Positions 7,636 to 16,099 of a stretch of 33,591 nucleotides of DNA are shown piece after piece. Source of the DNA: JAYZDP01 sp036337765 (GTDB lineage: Bacteria; Acidobacteriota; Thermoanaerobaculia; Multivoradales; Multivoraceae); the NCBI GenBank assembly GCA_036337765.1, contig JAYZDP010000111.1, forward strand, positions 1 to 33,591. The letters are read 5' to 3'. A model generated the notes under the pieces. That model did not search any database. It was not told the DNA's origin and worked only from the letters and a program-made list of their open reading frames with translations. The position numbers and the translations under genes are program-made. Each line of letters opens with the position of its first letter. Positions within the stretch are counted from its first letter, which is position 1.

Positions 7636-8886
7636 TCAGGAGTACCTCACCTCACGGGAGGTCCCACTTGAGGCCTCCTGAGGGCCGGATGCAACCTCTT
7701 CGAGACTCGCGCCCAGGTCGTCGAGGTAGGCGTTCGTCACCTCGGCGTGAAACGGCGACAGCATCAGGTGCAGTGCCGGAGGCTCGGTCGTGAAGCTCGC
7801 GAACCAGCCCCTCTTGTACAGCTTGCGATAGACCGGCAATACGTCGATTTCGGGGTGCGAGAAGGCGATGATGCCCAGCTTCGGCTCACCAAGGACTTGG
7901 AAGCCGAGCGCCTCGACACCGGCTCGGATCGCGTCCCGTGCCTCGGTCACTAGACCGTGCTTGGCGCGGTAGCCATCGATACCTAGATAGTTCATGACCG
8001 CCCAAGCCGCTGAGATCGCGCCGCCGGGGCGCGTTCCGGCGAGGGTAGGGGTCACCATGCGACCGCCGGGCCAGTCGCGGTAGTCGAAGACCATATGGCG
8101 GCGGTGCTCTTCCGAGCGGAACAGCACTGTGGAGGCGCCCTTGGCGCAGTAGCCGTACTTGTGGAGATCCGCCGACATGGAGCAGACGGCTGCCACCTCG
8201 AAGTCGAAGGGCGCAAGCTCGCAGCCGTTCATGTGCACGAAGGGAGCGATGTAGCCACCGACGCAGGCGTCGACGTGCAGCCAGACTCCAAGTTCCGACG
8301 CCATCGAGCCGAGCTCCTCGATCGGGTCGATCAACCCGTACGGGAAGCTGGGCGCCGAGCCGGCGAAGAGGACCGTCCTCTCGTCTGCGGCGGCGCGCAT
8401 GGCGCTTACGTCAGCCAGTAGGTCCGGACCCACCGGGATGCGACGCAGCTCCAAGCCCATCATGGCGCACGCCTTGTCGAAGGCCGGGTGGGCCGAGTAG
8501 GGCACAACGAGATTGGGCCGGCCGGGCATCTCGCGGTTTGCCAGAGCGTGGTCGCGAGCCGCCTTGATCGCCATCGTGATCGAGTCGGTGCCGCCGGAGG
8601 TCATGTTGCCGACGCAGTCGTCATCGCCGTGCAGCAGCCATAGGCCCATGCCGATGACCTCGTCCTCCATCTGCTTGAGCGAGGGGAACGCCAGCGGCCC
8701 GAGACCGTTCTCGGACATGTACAGCGCATAGGCCTCTTTCTGCACCGTCGCCACGTCCTCGCCGGCGTTGAAGACGTATACCGCGGTCTTGCCCTCTCGC
8801 CACTGCGCGTCGCCTTCGCCGCGCCGAATCATCTCGGGCTCGAGGTCTTCCCACGACGCGCCCGCTGCAGGCATGGGTCTCAGCAT
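7636..8886 (-). CDS. PLP-dependent decarboxylase / sphingosine-1-phosphate-lyase-like enzyme
   Basis: This 416-residue cytoplasmic enzyme belongs to the group II pyridoxal-phosphate decarboxylases (COG0076), closest in appearance to sphingosine-1-phosphate lyase-like proteins. Visible signatures are NMTSGGTDSITMAIKAAR (cofactor phosphate binding), VDACVGGY (Asp of the cofactor pyridine nitrogen) and SADLHKYGY with the Schiff-base lysine at Lys243. The ATG at 8884-8886 is chosen because AAAGGAAT lies just upstream; an in-frame upstream extension to 8940 lacks such a site. It is divergent from the alpha/beta hydrolase operon with a 95-bp shared upstream region, so the two may be co-regulated. 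The substrate could be an amino acid or a phosphorylated long-chain base. The residues do not decide this. Confidence 0.85.
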   Translation of the reverse strand: MLRPMPAAGASWEDLEPEMIRRGEGDAQWREGKTAVYVFNAGEDVATVQKEAYALYMSENGLGPLAFPSLKQMEDEVIGMGLWLLHGDDDCVGNMTSGGTDSITMAIKAARDHALANREMPGRPNLVVPYSAHPAFDKACAMMGLELRRIPVGPDLLADVSAMRAAADERTVLFAGSAPSFPYGLIDPIEELGSMASELGVWLHVDACVGGYIAPFVHMNGCELAPFDFEVAAVCSMSADLHKYGYCAKGASTVLFRSEEHRRHMVFDYRDWPGGRMVTPTLAGTRPGGAISAAWAVMNYLGIDGYRAKHGLVTEARDAIRAGVEALGFQVLGEPKLGIIAFSHPEIDVLPVYRKLYKRGWFASFTTEPPALHLMLSPFHAEVTNAYLDDLGASLEEVASGPQEASSGTSREVRYS

Positions 8887-8981
8887 TTGATTCCTTTGAG
8901 CCTTGTGCCAGGTAGGATGCTCGACTCTGTGCCGCGACATCTCGAAACGAGCTCCTCAGTAGCGCGAAGGAGAGGGCCACG
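8887..8981. promoter_or_regulatory. Divergent intergenic region holding both promoters
   Basis: Ninety-five bases separate the starts of the PLP decarboxylase (minus) and the alpha/beta hydrolase chain (plus), so both promoters must lie here or inside the genes. I see a good ribosome site on each side, AAAGGAAT for the minus gene and AAGGAGAG for the plus gene. No convincing -35/-10 pair at standard spacing and no clear operator palindrome are visible. Confidence 0.45.
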
Positions 8982-9794
8982 ATGGCACATCTGCGTCTAA
9001 GCGAGGGCGACATCTACTACGAGCGCTTCGTCGGCGATGCGGCGTCGCCGATCGTACTGCTGTCGCATGGGTGGGGGATGAGTGGCCGCATTTGGGACGA
9101 TGTCACCGCCAGGTTGACCGACGAGGGGTTCGGGGTAGTCCGCTACGACCATCGCAACTGCGGTGAGTCGTCGAAGGACTTCGCCGACGTGTCGGTGGCC
9201 GCGCTCGGTGACGACGTCGTCTCCATTTGCAGCCATCTGAAGCTGGACCGGGTCGTGCTGAACGGTTGGTCGCTGGGAGGGGCGGTCGCGGTAGATGCTG
9301 CTGCCAAGCTCAGTGCGCGCCTGGCAGGTCTGATCTTGACCGGCGGTGCGACTCCCCGTTACACCCAGGCAGATGGATTTCCCCATGGTGGGCAACAAGC
9401 CGACGTGGCCGCCACGGTGGCCGCGCTGCGCGCCGATCGCGTGAACTTTCTCCGGGCTCTCTACTACGACGGTGTCTTCGTGGCGCCCGTCAGCGAGGCG
9501 ACCAAGGCCTGGGCGCACGGCATCGCCCTCGGGGCCAGCCCTGGTGCGGATGCTTCTCTCGCGGCCTTGGCCGACCTCGACCAGCGGTCGATCATGGCCG
9601 GTCTGGATGTTCCCGCGCTGGTCGTCTTCGGCGATACCGACGGCGTGGTGGACCCGGCGATAGGTGCCTTTGCAGCCGAGCTCCTGCCGCAGGGCCGTTT
9701 CGTCGGTTTTTCCGGGTGCGGCCACGCCCCGTTTCTCGAGAGCCCGGCCGAGTATCAGTCGACGCTTTTCGACTTCCTGCAAGAGCTGTCTTGA
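8982..9794 (+). CDS. Alpha/beta hydrolase (first gene of the LLM operon)
   Basis: This 270-residue cytoplasmic alpha/beta hydrolase of the COG0596 type has VLLSHGWGMSGRIW (HG oxyanion motif), nucleophile Ser97 in NGWSLGGAV, the acid in VFGDTDGVVDP and His in GCGHAPFLESP. It has no signal peptide. AAGGAGAG lies 9 nt before the ATG at 8982. It starts a chain of four genes linked by 4-nt overlaps with two luciferase-like flavin enzymes and a VOC protein. In comparable catabolic operons such a hydrolase opens an ester or lactone made by a flavin monooxygenase. That role is inference; the exact substrate is not visible. Confidence 0.88.
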   Translation: MAHLRLSEGDIYYERFVGDAASPIVLLSHGWGMSGRIWDDVTARLTDEGFGVVRYDHRNCGESSKDFADVSVAALGDDVVSICSHLKLDRVVLNGWSLGGAVAVDAAAKLSARLAGLILTGGATPRYTQADGFPHGGQQADVAATVAALRADRVNFLRALYYDGVFVAPVSEATKAWAHGIALGASPGADASLAALADLDQRSIMAGLDVPALVVFGDTDGVVDPAIGAFAAELLPQGRFVGFSGCGHAPFLESPAEYQSTLFDFLQELS

Positions 9795-10816
9795 GCCGGT
9801 CCGTCAATTTCGGGCTTTGGTACGACTTTCGCAACCCGAAGCAGACCGTCTCGTTCGAAACGCTCTACCGACAGAGCCTCGATCAGATCGTCTGGGCCGA
9901 GGATCTCGGCTTCGACTCGGTATGGCTGACGGAGCATCATTTCTGCGACGACGGGTATACGCCGTCGCCCTTGGTGCTCGCGGCGGCGATTGGCGAACGC
10001 ACGGGACGCCTGCGCATCGGCACCAACCTGATGCTCCTGCCGCTGGCCGATCCGGTGAGGCTCGCCGAAGACGCGGCCTCGCTTGCGATCCTGACCGATG
10101 GCCGATTCGACCTCGGCGTGGGGCTCGGCTACCGGGAAGTCGAGTTCAACTATTTCGGACGCAAGCTCGTCAATCGACCCAGCCTGATGGAAGAGGGAGT
10201 CGCGATCCTGCGCCAGGCGTGGTCCGGTGCGCCCGTCACGTTCGACGGCAGACGTTTCCAGATCGACGATCTTCGGGTCACCCCCGTGCCGCGGACACCT
10301 CCACGGATCTTCATGGGGGGGATGGCCGAGCCGGCGATCGCGCGGGCGGCGCGTCTCGGAGATGGCTTCCTGTCGACTGGCGGCATCGGCCATCACGTCT
10401 ATGTCGCAGCCCTGGAGACACCTTCGGAGGGTGCCATCTGCGCCGGCAACTGGGCGATCATCGCGGCGGATCCGGAGCGCGAGGCCGCGCGGTTGGGTGA
10501 GCACGTGCTCTATCAGACGAATCAGTACGTCAGCTGGGGTGCCTTCGGACCGCCGGACGAAGTGCCGCTCTTCCCGGACGCGGAGAGCGCGATTCGCGAC
10601 GGCCTGTACGAGCTATGGGACGCGGATCTTGCCGTGACCCGGTTGACCGAGATGCTCGAGGCCACGCCGCAGATCATCGATGTTCACTTCTGGGCGCAGT
10701 TTCCGGGGGAGCCTGTGGACAGTGGCTGTCGAAGAATCGAATACATTGCCGACCACGTTCTACCGGCGGTTCGCTCGAACCTCGCCGGTGCGGCACGAGA
10801 GGGGGAAAACGGATGA
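9791..10816 (+). CDS. LLM-class flavin-dependent oxidoreductase 1
   Basis: This 341-residue member of the bacterial luciferase-like monooxygenase family (PF00296) reads NFGLWYDFRNP at the start, then SVWLTEHHF, RLRIGTNLMLLPLADPVRLAED and FDLGVGLGYREVEF. These are core strands and the flavin-binding part of the TIM barrel. Such enzymes use reduced FMN or F420 to oxidise organic substrates; neither the cofactor nor the substrate is decided by sequence alone. The start is a TTG at 9791-9793 overlapping the hydrolase TGA as TTGA; no ATG or GTG lies close to the conserved N-terminus, so the TTG is the best choice. The long upstream open frame is the hydrolase read in another frame. Its stop overlaps the next gene as ATGA. 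Confidence 0.87.
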   Translation: MSRSVNFGLWYDFRNPKQTVSFETLYRQSLDQIVWAEDLGFDSVWLTEHHFCDDGYTPSPLVLAAAIGERTGRLRIGTNLMLLPLADPVRLAEDAASLAILTDGRFDLGVGLGYREVEFNYFGRKLVNRPSLMEEGVAILRQAWSGAPVTFDGRRFQIDDLRVTPVPRTPPRIFMGGMAEPAIARAARLGDGFLSTGGIGHHVYVAALETPSEGAICAGNWAIIAADPEREAARLGEHVLYQTNQYVSWGAFGPPDEVPLFPDAESAIRDGLYELWDADLAVTRLTEMLEATPQIIDVHFWAQFPGEPVDSGCRRIEYIADHVLPAVRSNLAGAAREGENG

Positions 10817-11904
10817 GAGTAGGTCTCTTGATGGTCTTCCAGAATTTCGAGGACCGCATCAGCGATACCGAAGCCTGGGAGCGCGACATTCATCTGGCCG
10901 GGCTGGCCGAGCCGCTGGGGTTCGACATGTTGTCGGCGGTCGAGCACCACTTCTTCAACTACGCGATGTGTCCTGACAATACGCAGTTTCTCGCCCACAT
11001 GGCCGCCAAGACCGAGAGCATCGGTCTTCTGACCGGGGCGGTGATCTTGCCTTGGCACAACCCGCTGCGCGTGGTCGAGCGCATGATCGTGCTCGATCAT
11101 CTGAGCAAGGGCAGGGCGCTGTTCGGCATCGGGCGCGGCCTCGCCCGTCGGGAGTACGACACGTTCGGTGTCGACATGAACGAGGCTCGCGACCGCTTCG
11201 ACGAGGCGGCGGAGCTGATCATCGAGGCGTTGGAGACCGGCGTCTTCGAGGGTAGGGGAGGACACTACGGCAAGCAGGTCCGCACGGAAGTGCGACCACG
11301 CCCCTATGCGAGCTTCAGGGACCGCTTCTATGCCGTCGGCATGTCGTCGGACTCGGTGCCGGTCGTTGCCAGGTTGGGCGCGAAGATGATGAGCTTCGCT
11401 CAGAAACCGTGGGCGGAGATGGGTCCGCACTTCGAGAGGTATCGGACTCTCTTCGAGGAGCACCACGGCAGGCAGGCCCCATCTCCGGTGTGCGTTGACT
11501 TTCTCAGCTGCGACGAGAGCGCTGAGAAGGCCGAGGCGGACGCCAGGCAGTACATGGCCAACTACTACGTCACGGTCATGGAGCACTACGAGATGACCAG
11601 CGACCACTTCAGACGGATGAAGGGCTACGGCGACTACGCCGACAACGCCGAGCTCTTGAAGAACACCGGCATGGAGGATGCGGCGAACGGATTCGTCGAC
11701 ATCAACACCTGGGGTACGCCGCAACAGATCCTCGACAAGCTGGCGCAGCGCCGCAACGACCTCGGCGACTTCGATCTGACCGTGCAGGTGAGCTACGGCG
11801 GCCTGACGGGTGCGGATGCTGAGAAGAACGCGCGCCTGTTCGCCGAGCAGGTCCTACCCGAGCTGCAGAGTTGGGATCGAGCCGAGGCGAGGGGCGCAGC
11901 ATGA
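10813..11904 (+). CDS. LLM-class flavin-dependent oxidoreductase 2
   Basis: This 363-residue luciferase-like monooxygenase homologue differs clearly from its neighbour: the N-terminus is MRVGLLMVFQNFED, followed by AVEHHFFNYAMCPDN, GLLTGAVILPWHNPLRVVE and GRALFGIGRGLARREYDTFG. Two adjacent but diverged LLM proteins suggest either a two-component (alpha/beta) enzyme as in luciferase or two consecutive oxidation steps; the present sequence does not separate these. The ATG overlaps the stop of LLM 1 (ATGA), and GGGGGAAAACGG just upstream provides a purine-rich ribosome site. The stop overlaps the VOC gene in the same way. No signal peptide is present, so it acts in the cytoplasm. Confidence 0.88.
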   Translation: MRVGLLMVFQNFEDRISDTEAWERDIHLAGLAEPLGFDMLSAVEHHFFNYAMCPDNTQFLAHMAAKTESIGLLTGAVILPWHNPLRVVERMIVLDHLSKGRALFGIGRGLARREYDTFGVDMNEARDRFDEAAELIIEALETGVFEGRGGHYGKQVRTEVRPRPYASFRDRFYAVGMSSDSVPVVARLGAKMMSFAQKPWAEMGPHFERYRTLFEEHHGRQAPSPVCVDFLSCDESAEKAEADARQYMANYYVTVMEHYEMTSDHFRRMKGYGDYADNAELLKNTGMEDAANGFVDINTWGTPQQILDKLAQRRNDLGDFDLTVQVSYGGLTGADAEKNARLFAEQVLPELQSWDRAEARGAA

Positions 11905-13061
11905 GAACAACGCGAACGAGCCACGCCGTCGTTGTGGCCACTGCACTGGTCGGCTTCGCAGTGTCGGGCTCGGTCGCTGCGGCCCAGGCACAGGAGCGAT
12001 CTTCGTCACGTCGCATCGTTGCCGTGCCTGGGGCGGTCGAGCTCAAGTCGGATGCCGACATCGGCCTCGTGGCGCGATTTCACTTCGCCACCCACACTGC
12101 GGACTTTGACAAGGCCCGGGCGTTCTATCGCATGCTCGGCTACACCGACGGCGTCGGTGGCTTTCCATTGACCAATACGCACCAGATGGCGCGCGCCCTT
12201 GGGATGTTCGACGTCTGCCAATACGAACTGGTGAAGGGCGAGGTTATCTCGCTGCCGGGCAGTCTGAACGCCGCCAACATCGACTTGCTGCAGTTCAAGA
12301 CGCCGTTCAACGGCGAGCCACCCTACGACCTTCCGAACCACCTGGGGATGGCGTATGCGGCGCTCCTGACGACGGATCTCGCTAGCGACGTCGAGTACCT
12401 GAAGTCCCAGGGTGTGCGCTTTCTCTCTGAGCCCTACGGCATTCCCGGAGATCGGTTCGTGTTCTTCCGCGATCCCGAGGGCGTGCTCTACAAGCTCATG
12501 GAGGCCGCGCCCCCGCACGGCGATCCGGCCGCGGACATGCACCTCATCGCCATGCCGTACATCGGCATCAACGTCAGTGACCTCGACGTGTCGCTGGAGT
12601 TCTACCGCGCACTCGGCTACACCCTGGCCAAGCCGATACCACAGGAGACAGGGTCCCTCGAAGAGGCGCGTGCTTACGGCCTCGATCGACCGTTTCGAAT
12701 CAAGGGGGTCGACATCGCGCTGGGCCGCGGCGACCACCACGTTCTGCGACTGGTGCAGTGGATCGAGCCTCACAACGACGATCCCGCCTATCAGCCTCCC
12801 ATCAACCACATCGGCATCAACCGCATCGCGCTCATGGTGCCGAACCTGGACCGGGCGGTTCAGGTCCTCAAGGCCCAGGGCGTCGAGTTTCTCTCCGAGG
12901 TCGCGCCGTGCTGCTCGGGTACCGGCAACGACGTGTCTGGCATCGTGCACGCCATCGATCCCGACGGCGTCTTTCTCGAGTTCGTGGGCGGGCTCGCCAA
13001 GCGACCGCTCCAGCCCCCGCCGGAGGGGTGCCCGCCGCTCAAGATCAAGATGCCGAGGTAA
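11901..13061 (+). CDS. Exported double VOC (glyoxalase/extradiol-dioxygenase fold) protein
   Basis: This 386-residue protein has a Sec leader (ALVGFAVSGSVAAAQAQ) and two vicinal-oxygen-chelate regions. The first shows FHFATHTADFDKARAFYRMLGY and ends at VLYKLMEAAP. The second shows YIGINVSDLDVSLEFYRALGY, NHIGINRIAL and GVFLEFVG. The His and Glu residues expected for metal binding are present in both halves. VOC proteins include glyoxalases, isomerases and ring-cleaving dioxygenases. The fusion with an export signal is less common and contrasts with the cytoplasmic LLM genes it is coupled to. The ATG overlaps the LLM 2 stop as ATGA, and an exact hairpin follows its end. The reaction is not identifiable from the sequence. 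Confidence 0.83.
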   Translation: MRTTRTSHAVVVATALVGFAVSGSVAAAQAQERSSSRRIVAVPGAVELKSDADIGLVARFHFATHTADFDKARAFYRMLGYTDGVGGFPLTNTHQMARALGMFDVCQYELVKGEVISLPGSLNAANIDLLQFKTPFNGEPPYDLPNHLGMAYAALLTTDLASDVEYLKSQGVRFLSEPYGIPGDRFVFFRDPEGVLYKLMEAAPPHGDPAADMHLIAMPYIGINVSDLDVSLEFYRALGYTLAKPIPQETGSLEEARAYGLDRPFRIKGVDIALGRGDHHVLRLVQWIEPHNDDPAYQPPINHIGINRIALMVPNLDRAVQVLKAQGVEFLSEVAPCCSGTGNDVSGIVHAIDPDGVFLEFVGGLAKRPLQPPPEGCPPLKIKMPR

Positions 13062-13072
13062 GCCGTCGTGTC

Positions 13073-13095
13073 GGCGCTGGATCTAGTCCAGCGCC
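13073..13095. terminator. Hairpin between convergent genes (possible bidirectional terminator)
   Basis: A perfect 9-bp inverted repeat, GGCGCTGGA / TCCAGCGCC, flanks a 5-nt TCTAG loop. It lies just after the VOC gene stop and covers the last codons and stop of the convergent SnoaL-like gene. Neither side has a T tract, so it is not a classical intrinsic terminator, but the position at a convergent junction fits transcription ending or mRNA 3' protection in both directions. Confidence 0.55.
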
Positions 13096-13649
13096 AGCAC
13101 TTCCAGCATCAACTCGGCAATCTGCCAACCCGACTCGGCAGAGTGGCTGGCCGTCGCGAGGTACGTGCCGAGGACTCTCGAGACATCGCCGTCTGCGCCG
13201 ACGCGCGTTGCCTGCAGGTAGCTCGTTATCGTCGCCTCACCACCCAGGCCTTCGGCATTCGGCAGGCGCCCGACCTCCACCACCTGGCTGCCGAGCATGT
13301 GCTGCGAGCCGCGTAGCGCGCCCGTAGATGCTTTTACCAACTCGAGCCAGGCGGCGGGCCCGCTGACCGACATCTGACCTCGGACCCCGATTTTGGCGTC
13401 CGCGGTAAAGATCCGTCGATAGGTGGCCTCGACGTCCGCCTCGTTCGCCGCGCTGTCCGCGGCGATCAGGTCGGTCGCGTGGGCATACCGTCGGAGCAGT
13501 TCTGCGATCTGCTGTTGCGCCTCCTGCGCCTGTGCAACCGGTGGCAAAGCCGAGGTCTGCGCGGCGACGGGTGCTTGCGCCACCCATCCGATCGCCAACC
13601 CGGTAAAGAGAGCGACGTGTCGTGCCCCCCTCCTTCGATAAGTCGTCAT
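13083..13649 (-). CDS. Exported SnoaL-like (NTF2-fold) protein
   Basis: This 188-residue protein has a Sec signal (VALFTGLAIGWVAQAPVAAQ) followed by a SnoaL-like, NTF2-superfamily pattern: IAELLRRYAHATD, a section ADVEATYRRIFTADAKIGVRG, then AAWLELV and a middle strand with GSQHMLGSQVV. The family holds enzymes (isomerases, cyclases) and binding proteins, so no reaction is claimed. AAAGGAGA lies 8 nt upstream of the ATG at 13647-13649; the longer frame to 13733 is rejected because it has no such site and runs into the upstream gene. It is last in a minus-strand run with the propeller lipoprotein (29 nt gap) and the CE15 esterase. Confidence 0.8.
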   Translation of the reverse strand: MTTYRRRGARHVALFTGLAIGWVAQAPVAAQTSALPPVAQAQEAQQQIAELLRRYAHATDLIAADSAANEADVEATYRRIFTADAKIGVRGQMSVSGPAAWLELVKASTGALRGSQHMLGSQVVEVGRLPNAEGLGGEATITSYLQATRVGADGDVSRVLGTYLATASHSAESGWQIAELMLEVLALD

Positions 13650-13678
13650 CTGTGCGTCTCCTTTCGGCCGCGCCGCCA

Positions 13679-14761
13679 CTACTCCGGCATCGGAAGGTAG
13701 GCGAGACGGTCGCCGCGGTACGAGCCGAGCCACAACTCGTCTCCGATCCGGGTTGCGGTGGTTGACGTTACCAAGCCGTCGATGGCGGGATGTACGAAGA
13801 TCCGGCGCACCTCGAGCGTGTTGGGGTCGATCGTCGCCACATTCGTTGTTTCGAGGGTCGGCTCTCGTGGATCGGAGATCGGGTCGCCGAACTTGTCGGT
13901 GTGGCCGGCGGCGAAGATCACGGTCCCGTCGAGTGACATCCTGAAGTTGTCGGGGCGGAAGCCGAGCTGGACGACGTCCTTCTGCACCGGTGTGAGCCCT
14001 CGTGAAACGCGGGTGAGCTTCTCCTCGGTCCAGCCGGCAATGAAGAGAAACTGTCCGTCTCCAGAGACCTCGAGCCCGTTCGCCGCAGCGTCCTCGCTAC
14101 CTGGGACTTCGACCCAGCCCGTGTTCGCGTGCCACTGCATCACGCTTCCGCTCGTGGCCGCGATGCCGCCGTCGGGCAGCGCGACTACGGAGTTGAAGGT
14201 GCGTCCCTCTGGCGCCGGGAAGCAGCCTACCCAGGCCAGGCGCGGCGGCAGTTCCATGGTGTTCACCTCGAACGCCTCCACCGATTCCCTGGGGCCGTGG
14301 TGGACGGCGTACAACGTGTGCAGGTCGCTCTCTCCCGGCTTCATGTACAGCCCGTGAAGCCGCGAGGCATCCGGGTCGCTGAGGTCGAGCGGGCCCGGGC
14401 AGTCGGGGTAAGCGCCCGCGTCGAGTCGCTCGTCCCGGTCGAGTGTCGGGAACAGGACAGTCGCGGTCTTCGAGCCCACGTCGAGCAGGTGCAGCCGGCC
14501 ACCCGGCCTCGCCCCGGATGCGATGGCCCACTCGGCTCCAGGGACGACGGCGATGTCTTCGGGGCTGACCATGTCGCAGATGAAATGGATCTCTCCGATT
14601 GAATCGCAGGGGAACTGGCCGGTTACGGCAACCTGGGGAGGGCGTGCCTCGGGTGCCGACAGAGGTGCGGTGAGTTCCCGAGCCTGCTCGGACGCGCCGC
14701 AGGCCACTACGAAGAGTGCTACCGAAGCGACGCGGATCTGCATGAACCTCGTCATAGACAT
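13679..14761 (-). CDS. Propeller-type lipoprotein (SMP-30/gluconolactonase-like)
   Basis: This 360-residue protein begins with a lipoprotein signal (VASVALFVVAC, the cysteine being the lipidation site), then reads as a six-bladed-propeller protein of the SMP-30/arylesterase kind: SPEDIAVVPGAEWAIASG, SRLHGLYMKPG, NSVVALPDGGIAAT, EDAAANGLEVSGDGQFLFIAGW and DNFRMSLDGTVIFAAG. Relatives are calcium-dependent lactonases or esterases. The acidic and Asn ligands are plausible (ANGLEVS, DNFRMS), but I cannot verify them. ATG at 14759-14761 is preferred; a second ATG at 14755 is possible. The ribosome site is weak. It lies between the CE15 esterase and the SnoaL-like gene, all on the minus strand. Confidence 0.75.
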   Translation of the reverse strand: MSMTRFMQIRVASVALFVVACGASEQARELTAPLSAPEARPPQVAVTGQFPCDSIGEIHFICDMVSPEDIAVVPGAEWAIASGARPGGRLHLLDVGSKTATVLFPTLDRDERLDAGAYPDCPGPLDLSDPDASRLHGLYMKPGESDLHTLYAVHHGPRESVEAFEVNTMELPPRLAWVGCFPAPEGRTFNSVVALPDGGIAATSGSVMQWHANTGWVEVPGSEDAAANGLEVSGDGQFLFIAGWTEEKLTRVSRGLTPVQKDVVQLGFRPDNFRMSLDGTVIFAAGHTDKFGDPISDPREPTLETTNVATIDPNTLEVRRIFVHPAIDGLVTSTTATRIGDELWLGSYRGDRLAYLPMPE

Positions 14762-14827
14762 GACTCGTTGAGGCGCCGAGCCTACATCGACCGTTGAGGG
14801 GAAGATGGGCTGCGACGGCAATCGTGG

Positions 14828-16075
14828 TCATCTCGACCCTTTCTGCAGGTGGTGGTCGGCGAAGTCCAGGAAGCGCATCCAATCGTAGAGCTCTACCGAG
14901 TGCCCGCCTTCACGGACGTGATAGCCGACGTCGCTGTCGGTGATGGCCTCTCCGATCGGCGGCGAGGCCTCGCTTTTCAGGCCCCGCTTGCCCAGCAACC
15001 GATAGACCTCGCTCGCATGGTACGCGGACAGGTACTCGCCGCGCGGGTCGGCCCAGGTGTCCTCGACACCGCTGGCCACATACACCGGGCGGGGTGCGAT
15101 CAGACCCAGCAGCATGTGCTGATCTACCGGCAGATCGTCCTCCTGGTTGACGAACTTCCAGGCATTGCGGCTCAGCCAGTAGGGGAATCGGGTCACCATC
15201 TTCTCGAGCGTTTCACCGAACCTGCGCCGCCACAGCGCCGCTCCGGCACAGCCGGACTGGGCCGAGATCGCCATCGCGAAGCGCTCGTCCTGGGCAGCGG
15301 TCCAGAGTGCCGCCTTGCCCATCTTCGAGTGGCCCATGATCGCCACCCGCCTCACGTCCACGTCGTCGTTCTGCTCGAGATAGTCCAGTGCCCGCATGGC
15401 GCCCCAGGAAATCACGGTCAGGACGCCCCACTCGTGCGCCTTCGGGAAGCTCTGCCCGTCGACGTAGAAGAGTGGGGCGATACCGCGATCGAACGAGACC
15501 TCGTTGTGGCGGACCAGGTCCTGCTGGTAGACCGCGATGAAGGCGTAGCCTCGGTCGAAGATCTCGCCCAGTGGCCAGCCGGCGCGAATTCTCCCTACTG
15601 CCGCCGGATCGGCGTCGAAGTCCTCGGAGCGCGTGTTGTTGAAGCTGTGAATCATGAACGCGGGTACCGGCTTCGCAGCCGCCTTGGGCACGAAGACCAG
15701 GATCTTCATCTCCGCCTTGCCGCGATCGTTCTCGAAGCGAATCGAGACGTCCTCTCGAGTGGCCCTGCCATTCATGAAATCCGGGTCCGATCGCACGACC
15801 TCGATCTCGGTACGGATCGGGCTCGCGGGCGACGGGATTCGCCCATAGACCAGGTTCGAGAAGAGCGACAGGATCTGAGGACGTCGAATGTGCTTCCAGG
15901 CCTCCGGTGTAGGGACAGCCTCGCCTTCTGCCGTCGTCAGGAGCGAAGGCAGATCGTAGTGCGGGACGCGCGCCTCCTCGTACAGCACATCGGCATCGCC
16001 TTCTTTTGTCTGCTGGGCGATCAGCAGGCCCGAGAGGGAAAGAAGCAGAATCAGACTCGATCGGACTTTCTTCAT
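14828..16075 (-). CDS. Secreted CE15 glucuronoyl-esterase-like protein
   Basis: This 415-residue exported hydrolase starts with a Sec leader (SLILLLSLSGLLIAQQ) and carries the hallmarks of carbohydrate esterase family 15. The nucleophile is Ser250 in IMGHSKMGKAALW, a Glu-Asp pair 338/339 lies in VASGVEDTWADPRGEYLSA, and the catalytic His392 lies in GGHSVELYDWMRF. Bacterial CE15 enzymes cut the ester between lignin alcohols and 4-O-methyl-glucuronic acid in plant xylan, although many bacterial members have other or unknown substrates. The ATG at 16073-16075 has no clear ribosome site. It is the likely first gene of a minus-strand run with a propeller lipoprotein and a SnoaL-like protein. The divergent VOC gene starts only 25 nt away. 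Confidence 0.87.
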   Translation of the reverse strand: MKKVRSSLILLLSLSGLLIAQQTKEGDADVLYEEARVPHYDLPSLLTTAEGEAVPTPEAWKHIRRPQILSLFSNLVYGRIPSPASPIRTEIEVVRSDPDFMNGRATREDVSIRFENDRGKAEMKILVFVPKAAAKPVPAFMIHSFNNTRSEDFDADPAAVGRIRAGWPLGEIFDRGYAFIAVYQQDLVRHNEVSFDRGIAPLFYVDGQSFPKAHEWGVLTVISWGAMRALDYLEQNDDVDVRRVAIMGHSKMGKAALWTAAQDERFAMAISAQSGCAGAALWRRRFGETLEKMVTRFPYWLSRNAWKFVNQEDDLPVDQHMLLGLIAPRPVYVASGVEDTWADPRGEYLSAYHASEVYRLLGKRGLKSEASPPIGEAITDSDVGYHVREGGHSVELYDWMRFLDFADHHLQKGSR

Positions 16076-16099
16076 AGGATTGCCGCAGAGTTTCTCAGG

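Noticed and set aside
8896..8918. TTGAGC and TAGGAT as a sigma-70 promoter of the LLM chain
   Set aside because: The spacer is 11 bases, far from the usual 16-18.
9227..9790. Long N-terminal extension of LLM 1
   Set aside because: The extension is the alpha/beta hydrolase read in another frame; the LLM fold starts at NFGLWYD after the TTG at 9791.
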